Assembly: GCA_910588595.1 (NCBI GenBank)
Contig: CAJUQU010000170.1
Span: 1 to 8,179 of the forward strand
Direction: 5' to 3'
Source of the DNA: an uncultured Lachnospiraceae bacterium
GTDB taxonomy: Bacteria; Bacillota_A; Clostridia; Lachnospirales; Lachnospiraceae
DNA length: 8,179 bases
Below, piece after piece: positions 1 to 5,777 of this stretch; positions within the stretch are counted from its first letter, which is position 1, and each line of letters opens with the position of its first letter. The notes under the pieces are model-generated. The model was not told the DNA's origin. It saw only the letters and a program-made list of their open reading frames with translations, and made no database searches. The translations under genes were made by a program, and so were the position numbers.

Positions 1-2
1 AG

Positions 3-821
3 AATCCCTTAAACAGAACGGGTTCCGTGTACGATCTGACCTCGCTCAGAGACCTGATGGAAAGACAATATAACACGTATAATTCTTTGGACAGGATCGA
101 GATCGCTGAGATGAATATTGACGCCGTTGAGGAGTTTGAGCTCTACGTGTCGAGAAATGGCGAGCTTGGCTGCAAGGCAGGGTACACAAGGGAAATAAGC
201 GGTTCCGCGGACGCCGGGTACACGTATGTCTATCGGATAGATAAGGAAAATTTTGCAGCCGAGGGATTATACCGACTGACGCTCTACTCCAGGGACAGGG
301 CAGGAAATGAAGTCAACAATGTGGCAGATATCCATGGAAGTGAGATCACGTTTATCATCGACAACACGGCGCCAAAGGTGGTGATCGATGGCGTTGAATC
401 AGGTATGGTGTACCATGCCGATGCGCAGGAGGCACATATTGTTGTGACAGACAATTTTAAGCTCACTGAGGCTGAGTTCACGCTGGTAGATCAGGCAGGT
501 GAAGTGCTTGAGAGCTGGGATTACATGGCGCTTGCAGGGGAAAGCAACCTGCTGGACATCACGATCATGCAGCACAGCGAGAGGATGTCCCTGCTGTATC
601 GTGTGAAGGACGCTGCCGGAAATGAGATGCAGACTTTTCAGGGAGACCAGACAGCGCTCGCCGATTTTCTAGTCACAGCAGACAAAAATGTGCATCCTGT
701 CGATGGGCTGTCACATGTCCCTGCCAATAACTTTTTCATTATTATGGCAGGAGCGGCGGGTACAGCCGTGGCTGCGTTGGCAGCGGCGATCGTGTGCGAG
801 AGGAAGCGGAACGCACAATAA
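3..821 (+). CDS. Ig-like-domain cell-surface protein, C-terminal part (5' truncated by the window edge)
   Basis: The reading frame is open from the first in-frame codon at base 3, so the true start lies upstream; a GTG at 27 is in frame but has no Shine-Dalgarno and is probably internal. About 272 residues are visible. They look like extracellular beta-sandwich (bacterial Ig-like) modules: 'SRDRAGNEV' followed by 'DNTAPKVVIDGV', then 'VKDAAGNEM', which are the usual edges of such repeats. Near the end, 'NNFFIIMAGAAGTAVAALAA' begins a hydrophobic segment (bases 732-794), followed by a short basic tail 'CERKRNAQ', the pattern of a single C-terminal membrane anchor with the tail in the cytoplasm. 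There is no LPxTG sorting signal. The protein is probably a large surface or adhesin-like protein displayed outside the cell; its ligand cannot be told. No clear terminator hairpin follows the stop codon. The surface-protein class is fairly sure, the exact function unknown. Confidence 0.8.
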   Translation, partial: NPLNRTGSVYDLTSLRDLMERQYNTYNSLDRIEIAEMNIDAVEEFELYVSRNGELGCKAGYTREISGSADAGYTYVYRIDKENFAAEGLYRLTLYSRDRAGNEVNNVADIHGSEITFIIDNTAPKVVIDGVESGMVYHADAQEAHIVVTDNFKLTEAEFTLVDQAGEVLESWDYMALAGESNLLDITIMQHSERMSLLYRVKDAAGNEMQTFQGDQTALADFLVTADKNVHPVDGLSHVPANNFFIIMAGAAGTAVAALAAAIVCERKRNAQ

Positions 822-849
822 GATCAGTCATACATCTCAATACTTATAA

Positions 850-878
850 TTGAAGTAAATGTTATTTCGTGCTATACT
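850..878 (+). promoter_or_regulatory. Sigma-A-type promoter with extended -10, for the five-gene operon
   Basis: TTGAAG at 850-855 (4 of 6 matches to TTGACA) is separated by exactly 17 nt from TATACT at 873-878 (5 of 6 matches to TATAAT). TG at 870-871 makes it an extended -10 (TGCTATACT). Transcription would start near 885, about 78 nt before the hydrolase ATG. It is the only convincing promoter I see upstream of the operon. Confidence 0.7.
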
Positions 879-890
879 ATACGAGGCAGT

Positions 891-931
891 AGGAGGCATC
901 AAAAGTGTACTATTGTCATGGTATACAATAA
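891..931 (+). promoter_or_regulatory. Strong Shine-Dalgarno with 8-codon leader open frame
   Basis: AGGAGG at 891-896 is followed after 8 nt by GTG at 905, which opens a frame of eight codons (V/M-Y-Y-C-H-G-I-Q) ending at TAA 929-931. It lies just after the predicted transcription start (~885) and 31 nt before the hydrolase ATG at 963, which itself lacks a good Shine-Dalgarno. It could be a translated leader peptide, a ribosome standby site, or a chance arrangement left by decay of an older gene start. The motif and spacing are seen directly; any function is inference. Confidence 0.35.
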
Positions 932-962
932 TCACAAATAAAGAACCGTACTGGGCAGACAT

Positions 963-2180
963 ATGGATCTGACAGATGAGGCGCGGGCGGTTTATAGGAA
1001 AAGAGCATGGAATAAAATGAAAAAATATGTGACAACATGGGGGAATGCGATATCGATCGCGGACAGGAGACCGGAAAACTACGCAAAGGACCTGACGCTG
1101 CGCTACCCCATCCGTCCAATGTTTGACGGGGACAGACTAAAGATAACGTTTGACAATTTCTGCGGAACGGAGCCTGTGACGATCAGTGGAGCCTTTGTGG
1201 CGGACAGTGCGGACTCCGGGCGTGAGATCGTTGAGCAGAGCAATATCGAGGTTACTTTTGACAATGGCAGCAGGAGTGTTACAATACCGCCGGGAGAGGC
1301 AGCGGTCAGCGATGCAGTCCGCTTTTGTGTCAAACGGGGAAATGACATCAGTGTCAGTTTTTATCTGGGAGAGTTTACGCAGATGCGTTCCGCGGTGCTG
1401 ATCACAGGACCATTGTCAAAAGGATATTACGCTGTGGGCGATCATGCGCAGAGCGGCAAGCTTCCGATGGATCTTACCAGAAACACCAACTGGTTTTATT
1501 TTCTGAGTAATGTGGAGATAGAGACAGAGGGCACGAACAGGGCGGTCATCTGTTACGGAGACAGCATCACCTCACAGTCGTGGCCGGACTATCTGACGCT
1601 GCGGTTATTTCAGGAAAATATTGAGCATACTGCTATTGTGAGGCGTGCAGCGAGCGGTACGAGGATACTGCGTCAGTATGACAATATCACTTACGACTCC
1701 TATGGGCTGAAAGGAGCCGTCCGCTTTCCAAGAGAGGCGAAAGTAAGCGGTGCGGACACGGTCATTATCCAGCATGGTATCAATGATATCATCCATCCGG
1801 TGGGCGTGGAGGTCAATCCGTTTCGTCCCTGGAGTGACCTGCCGACAGCGGATGAACTGATACAGGGACTGCAGTGGTATATCGATCAGGCAAAGGAACA
1901 TGGACTTGATGTGTACATGGGGACACTGCTTCCGATTTACGGATGGCGCACATACGAGCCGTTTCGGGATGAGCTCCGATGCGCAGTCAATGAGTGGATC
2001 CGTCAGACTCCGGGGATCAAGGGCTGCATCGACTTTGATAAAGCATTGTGCGACAGCGCGGATCCGGCAGCTTTTGCGCCGGGTTATGACAGTGGCGACC
2101 ACCTGCACCCGTCGGAGAAGGCGTATGAGCGGATGGCGGAGGAAGTACCTGAAATATTGTTGAGACACAAGGAGAGATAA
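963..2180 (+). CDS. SGNH/GDSL-family hydrolase (probable carbohydrate esterase or lipase-like), cytoplasmic
   Basis: 405 residues in two parts. Residues ~20-190 form a beta-rich N-terminal region opening with 'KKYVTTWGNAISIADRRPE', as in GDSL esterases of the XynE-like type. Residues ~194-400 are the SGNH catalytic domain: block I 'CYGDSIT' with nucleophile Ser201, block II glycine Gly232 in 'AASGTRIL', block III 'HGINDI' with Gly272 and Asn274, and block V 'GDHLHP' with Asp379 and His382. All catalytic and oxyanion residues are present, so it should be active, probably removing acyl (acetyl) groups from a sugar or small ester. There is no signal peptide or membrane segment, so it acts inside the cell. 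An in-frame stop at 939-941 limits the start. ATG 963 is the first ATG but has no clear Shine-Dalgarno; ATG 1017 ('MKKYVTTW', 387 residues) starts exactly at the domain and is a real alternative. It is first in the operon. Substrate not determinable. Confidence 0.9.
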   Translation: MDLTDEARAVYRKRAWNKMKKYVTTWGNAISIADRRPENYAKDLTLRYPIRPMFDGDRLKITFDNFCGTEPVTISGAFVADSADSGREIVEQSNIEVTFDNGSRSVTIPPGEAAVSDAVRFCVKRGNDISVSFYLGEFTQMRSAVLITGPLSKGYYAVGDHAQSGKLPMDLTRNTNWFYFLSNVEIETEGTNRAVICYGDSITSQSWPDYLTLRLFQENIEHTAIVRRAASGTRILRQYDNITYDSYGLKGAVRFPREAKVSGADTVIIQHGINDIIHPVGVEVNPFRPWSDLPTADELIQGLQWYIDQAKEHGLDVYMGTLLPIYGWRTYEPFRDELRCAVNEWIRQTPGIKGCIDFDKALCDSADPAAFAPGYDSGDHLHPSEKAYERMAEEVPEILLRHKER

Positions 2181-2182
2181 CT

Positions 2183-2776
2183 ATGCCCACATTACTTTTT
2201 ATCAATGCCTGTGTGCGCGGCAGGGACTCAAGGACACTGGCTCTTGCGGAGCACCTGCTCGAACGCATCAGGGAGGCAAACAGTAAAGATATGGCTTTTC
2301 ATATAGAGGAGATCCGGCTTTCCACGGAGAATCTGCTTCCGCTCAACTATGAGAGGCTGCAGAGGAGAGAGGAGCTGCTGGCAGCAGGGCAGTACCAGGA
2401 TACGATGTTTGACTATGCCAATGCAGTTGCGCAGGCGGACATGCTCGTGATCGCGGCGCCTTATTGGGATATGTCCTTTCCGTCTTCGCTAAAGATCTTT
2501 TTTGAGGCGGCGAGCGTGGATGGGATCACGTTTACATATGCCGAGGACGGGACACCGGTGGGTCTCTGTGCCGCTGCTGATATGTACTACGTGACGACGA
2601 GCGGCGGTATTATCGGGGAGTGCAATTTTGGCTTTGACTATATCAATGCGCTGTGCAGGCTCTACGGTGTGCAGAGTACGCATTTTGTCAGCGCCGAGGG
2701 ACTCGATCTCGACGGGGCTGATGTGCAGGCGATCATGGAGGAGGTCTGCAACGGGGAGATCGTGAATTATTCGTGA
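2183..2776 (+). CDS. Flavodoxin-fold NAD(P)H-dependent oxidoreductase (azoreductase/quinone reductase-like)
   Basis: 197 residues, a typical length for the Flavodoxin_2 (AzoR/NQO-like) family. The N-terminal strand and loop 'LLFINACVRGRDSRTLALAE' (residues 4-23) match the FMN-phosphate-binding loop. 'VIAAPYWDMSFPSSLKIFFE' (89-108), followed by 'GITF', matches the conserved segment that reads roughly 'APxxNFxxPxxLKxxxD' in azoreductases. 'TTSGG' (138-142) corresponds to the second flavin-contacting loop. The family uses FMN and NAD(P)H for two-electron reduction of quinones, azo or nitro compounds, or flavins; the natural electron acceptor here is unknown. It is cytoplasmic, with no export signal. 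ATG 2183 has a good Shine-Dalgarno (AAGGAGAG, 2169-2176) lying inside the end of the hydrolase gene, and only 2 nt separate the two genes, so translation is likely coupled. Family assignment is firm, substrate unknown. Confidence 0.92.
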   Translation: MPTLLFINACVRGRDSRTLALAEHLLERIREANSKDMAFHIEEIRLSTENLLPLNYERLQRREELLAAGQYQDTMFDYANAVAQADMLVIAAPYWDMSFPSSLKIFFEAASVDGITFTYAEDGTPVGLCAAADMYYVTTSGGIIGECNFGFDYINALCRLYGVQSTHFVSAEGLDLDGADVQAIMEEVCNGEIVNYS

Positions 2777-2822
2777 TATGGGAGGTGCATTTGTGGGGAG
2801 GGCAGCAGGACAGGAGCGTGAT

Positions 2823-2876
2823 ATGGAAATACATTCCATGGAAGTGTCTTCCATGGAAATGTCTTCCATCGAAATG
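2823..2876 (+). repeat. 15-bp in-frame tandem repeat (3.6 copies) with palindromic cores
   Basis: Units ATGGAAATACATTCC (2823-2837), ATGGAAGTGTCTTCC (2838-2852) and ATGGAAATGTCTTCC (2853-2867), then a partial ATCGAAATG (2868-2876). Each encodes M/I-E-x-x-S. Unit junctions form the perfect 10-bp palindrome TTCCATGGAA at 2834-2843 and 2849-2858, and a one-base variant at 2864-2873. The repeat sits at the start of the VWA gene and copies 1-3 each begin with an in-frame ATG. Confidence 0.85.
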
Positions 2877-4187
2877 TTGGCGCAGAGAATATGGGGGCTG
2901 TCAAGAGACCGGCTGCTGATGAACCTGCGCTTTCTGGACGTGGCACTTTCCAGTCTGAGATTTCAGGCAAGAACGGGGATCGGCCATGTCTTTTGTGATG
3001 TCAATGCGCCGCAGGCAGCGGTCATTTATTATGATCCATCTGTGATCATCCGTCTGTACAAGAAAGATCCTGCAAACGTGACACGGCTGCATCTGCACAT
3101 CTTACTGCACTGTATTTTCAGTCATTCTTACAAGTATGATAAAGTGGACACAAAGTTCTGGGACGTGGCGGTGGACATGGCGGTGGAGAGTGTGGCGATA
3201 AGTCTGGGAATCCCTGGGCTGGCGACGGCTGGCGACGCCGAGCGGAGCACAGTGCTTGCACAGTGGAAGGAGCGCGCAGGCACACTGACTGCGGACAGGA
3301 TATACAGAAAGCTCAGGGAGGACAGGCTGGATGAGAGTGAATTTCTGGAACTTGGCAGTCTGTTTCGCAGAGATGTGCATGAGGGCTGGGGACCGGTCGA
3401 GACACTCGAGATCACCGCGGCGCAGTGGAAGAAGATCAGCGAGCGGATCAAGGCAGAATTGAGGGCGTTTTCTGAGGACAGATCCGATGACATGTCAGGG
3501 GACAAGAGCATTCTGCAGAATCTCGAGGAGGCGACGAGAGAACACTATGATTACGGCGATTTCCTGAGGCGGTTTAGTGTATCCGGGGAAGATATGCAGA
3601 TCAACGATGACGAGTTCGACTATGTATATTATATGTACGGTCTGTCCCTGTACGGAAATCTTCCGCTGGTGGAGCCGCTGGAATACAAGGATGTCAACAA
3701 GATCAAGGAATTTGTGGTGGCGATCGACACCTCTGGTTCCTGCCGCGGGGAAGTGGTCCGGACATTTTTGAACAAGACATACAGCATCTTAAAGAGCAGT
3801 GAAAATTTTTTCCGTAAAGTGAATATCCATATCATACAGTGTGATTCCGAGCTGCGCCGTGACACGAAGATCACGAATGATGATGAGTTTGAGGCGTTCA
3901 TGCGGGAGGGACAGCTGGAGGGGTTTGGCTCTACGGATTTCAGACCAGTGTTTGCATATGTGGATCAGGCGATCGAGCGCGGGGAGTTCGAGAACCTCAA
4001 GGGACTGATCTACTTTACGGACGGTTTTGGCGTGTTTCCGGAGCGAAAGCCGCCATACGATTACAGCACTGCGTTTGTTTTTCTGGAAGATGACTATGAG
4101 AAACCGCCCATACCGCCGTGGGCGATCAAGCTGGTATTACCTGTTGAGGATCTGGAACATGTGGACGAGGGAGGACTGATATCGTGA
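2823..4187 (+). CDS. VWA-like protein with DUF2201-type putative metallopeptidase domain (partner of the MoxR ATPase)
   Basis: 454 residues from ATG 2823, chosen because AGGAG (2812-2816) lies 6 nt upstream. GTG 2793 with GGGAGGTG (2780-2787) is equally well placed; ATG 2778 has no Shine-Dalgarno. The N-terminus has a short repeat 'MEIHS-MEVSS-MEMSS-IEM', then a helical DUF2201-like domain. A zincin-like segment, 'HILLHCIFSH' (residues 92-101), has histidines but not the catalytic Glu of HExxH, so protease activity is doubtful. 'FWDVAVDMAVE' (~113-123) matches the conserved Asp helix that usually follows. The C-terminal VWA domain (~295-440) has a full MIDAS: 'DTSGS' (302-306), Thr in 'GSTDFRP' (~371) and Asp in 'YFTDG' (~400). 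Such proteins are cytosolic partners of MoxR AAA+ ATPases; the ATPase gene overlaps this stop codon. It likely binds metal and a client protein. The pairing is strong, the client unknown. Confidence 0.88.
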   Translation: MEIHSMEVSSMEMSSIEMLAQRIWGLSRDRLLMNLRFLDVALSSLRFQARTGIGHVFCDVNAPQAAVIYYDPSVIIRLYKKDPANVTRLHLHILLHCIFSHSYKYDKVDTKFWDVAVDMAVESVAISLGIPGLATAGDAERSTVLAQWKERAGTLTADRIYRKLREDRLDESEFLELGSLFRRDVHEGWGPVETLEITAAQWKKISERIKAELRAFSEDRSDDMSGDKSILQNLEEATREHYDYGDFLRRFSVSGEDMQINDDEFDYVYYMYGLSLYGNLPLVEPLEYKDVNKIKEFVVAIDTSGSCRGEVVRTFLNKTYSILKSSENFFRKVNIHIIQCDSELRRDTKITNDDEFEAFMREGQLEGFGSTDFRPVFAYVDQAIERGEFENLKGLIYFTDGFGVFPERKPPYDYSTAFVFLEDDYEKPPIPPWAIKLVLPVEDLEHVDEGGLIS

Positions 4188-5722
4188 ATATCAAACAGGC
4201 AAAAGAGCATATCAAAAATTCTGTGAAATTGTATCTGAAAAAGGATGCGTACGGCGAATACCGCATCCCGGTAGTGCGCCAGAGACCGATTTTTTTGCTG
4301 GGCTCGCCGGGCATCGGCAAGACTGCCATTATGGAGCAGATCGCACAGGAGCTCGGGATCGCGCTGGTAAGTTATTCCATGACACACCACACAAGGCAGT
4401 CCGCGCTGGGGCTTCCGTTTATCACGCACAAGAACTACAAAGGGCTGGAATTTGACATTTCCGAGTACACGATGAGCGAGATCATCGCGTCCATCTATGA
4501 AGTGATGGAGCAGTCCGGGATCGAGGAGGGGATCTTGTTTCTGGACGAGATCAACTGTGTGTCAGAGACGCTTGCGCCTTCCATGCTGCAGTTTCTGCAG
4601 TACAAGGTATTCGGGCGGCATAAGGTTCCTGACGGGTGGGTGATCGTCACGGCTGGCAATCCGCCGGAGTACAACAAGTCCGTGCGGGAGTTTGACGTGG
4701 TGACGATGGACAGGATGAAACTTGTCGAGGTGGAGGCAGATTATGCCACGTGGAAGGAATACGCCCTAAAGCAGGGGATCCACAATGCCGTGACCACCTA
4801 TCTCGACATGAAGAAGAATGATTTCTACCGCGTGGAGACCAATGTCGGCGGCAAGTCCTATGTGACGGCAAGGGGCTGGGAGGATCTGTCGGCAATGATG
4901 CTTCTGTGTGAGGAGGAAGGGCTTGTCGTGGATGAGACGCTTGTCGCGCAGTATCTGCACAATGACAAGATCGTGAAAGAGTTCACAGCCTACTATGAGC
5001 TTTACAATAAGTACAAGAAGGACTATAAGGTCGAGGAGATCCTTGCGGGCACCAATTCTGCACAGGTCGTGGAGCGGGCGCGGATCGCGCAGTTTGATGA
5101 GCGTCTGTCACTGCTTGGAATGCTGCTTGACAAGCTCGAGAGTGAGATGAAGGAGAATCTCGAGAAATCCGATCATCTCACAGATCTGATGAAGCTGATG
5201 AAAGCCATCAGGACATTGTGGGATCAGAAAGCCAAAGACGGCGCCTGCACAGATGCTGCGGCATTTGTGCAGGCACAGGTCGAGGATCATGCAAGGAGCA
5301 GGGAGAACAGGATCGCTTCCATGGCGAATGCGGGCACGCTTTCCGGTGAGGAAAAGAGAAGGCACAGGGCAGTCATACGGTTTCTCGAGAACACAGGAAA
5401 GATGCTCCGTCTGGAAAAGCCTGAAGGTGCAGAGGCGGTGTTTGCCATGATAAAAGCCGCGTTTGACGCTCAGGTAGCTGAGATGAAGGAGGAGAACGGC
5501 AGGATACAGGCAAGGCTCCACAACCTCTTTGCATTCAGCGAGGTGGCATTTATGGACGGCAATGAGGTGCTTGTACTCGTGACAGAACTCACAGTAAACG
5601 CCTGCAGTGCGCGCTTTATCGGACTGTATGGAAGCGAGGATTATCAGAGGCACAACGAGGATCTGATGCTGCATGAGCGGCAGGATGATATCATGAGGGA
5701 GATCGAGGCGCTCGAGCTGTAG
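4184..5722 (+). CDS. MoxR-type AAA+ ATPase
   Basis: 512 residues starting at GTG 4184, which overlaps the VWA gene's stop (GTGA) and has AGGGAGG (4168-4174) 9 nt upstream. The AAA+ core occupies residues ~1-235: Walker A 'GSPGIGKT' (40-47), Walker B 'ILFLDE' (117-122) followed by Asn124, sensor 1 in 'IVTAGNP' with Asn159, a candidate arginine finger Arg177 in 'MDRMKLVEV', and a sensor-2-like Arg230 in 'VTARGWEDLS'. Every residue needed for ATP binding and hydrolysis is present. Residues ~240-512 form a long, charged, mostly helical tail, larger than the C-terminal part of a usual ~330-residue MoxR. MoxR ATPases form hexameric rings and work with VWA proteins to remodel, activate or insert metal into target proteins; the immediately overlapping VWA gene fits that. 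Cytoplasmic. Family and catalytic competence are confident; the target is unknown. Confidence 0.93.
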   Translation: MNIKQAKEHIKNSVKLYLKKDAYGEYRIPVVRQRPIFLLGSPGIGKTAIMEQIAQELGIALVSYSMTHHTRQSALGLPFITHKNYKGLEFDISEYTMSEIIASIYEVMEQSGIEEGILFLDEINCVSETLAPSMLQFLQYKVFGRHKVPDGWVIVTAGNPPEYNKSVREFDVVTMDRMKLVEVEADYATWKEYALKQGIHNAVTTYLDMKKNDFYRVETNVGGKSYVTARGWEDLSAMMLLCEEEGLVVDETLVAQYLHNDKIVKEFTAYYELYNKYKKDYKVEEILAGTNSAQVVERARIAQFDERLSLLGMLLDKLESEMKENLEKSDHLTDLMKLMKAIRTLWDQKAKDGACTDAAAFVQAQVEDHARSRENRIASMANAGTLSGEEKRRHRAVIRFLENTGKMLRLEKPEGAEAVFAMIKAAFDAQVAEMKEENGRIQARLHNLFAFSEVAFMDGNEVLVLVTELTVNACSARFIGLYGSEDYQRHNEDLMLHERQDDIMREIEALEL

Positions 5723-5777
5723 TCTTGCGTGACAGATCACTTCGGTGAAGGTACTGCAGCGATCCGGGGGAAATACT

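Noticed and set aside
852..868. Possible terminator hairpin after the surface-protein gene (GAAGTAA/TTATTTC)
   Set aside because: Only a 7-bp A/T-rich stem with one G-T pair and no T-tract, and it lies inside the promoter spacer; not convincing as a terminator.
1605..2168. A 187-codon open frame on the minus strand within the hydrolase gene
   Set aside because: It lies fully opposite a gene with intact SGNH motifs, is rich in Arg/Cys/Ile without domain features, and has no supporting context.
2778..2822. ATG 2778 as start of the VWA gene
   Set aside because: No Shine-Dalgarno at a suitable distance, whereas GTG 2793 and ATG 2823 both have one; extra residues do not resemble the family domain.
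2834..2873. Regularly spaced palindromes considered as a CRISPR-like or iteron array
   Set aside because: The 15-bp period is in frame within a coding sequence, has no spacers, and no cas or replication gene is present.
5745..5777. GTG 5745 as start of the LRR gene
   Set aside because: No ribosome binding site upstream; ATG 5778 has a purine-rich site at suitable spacing.
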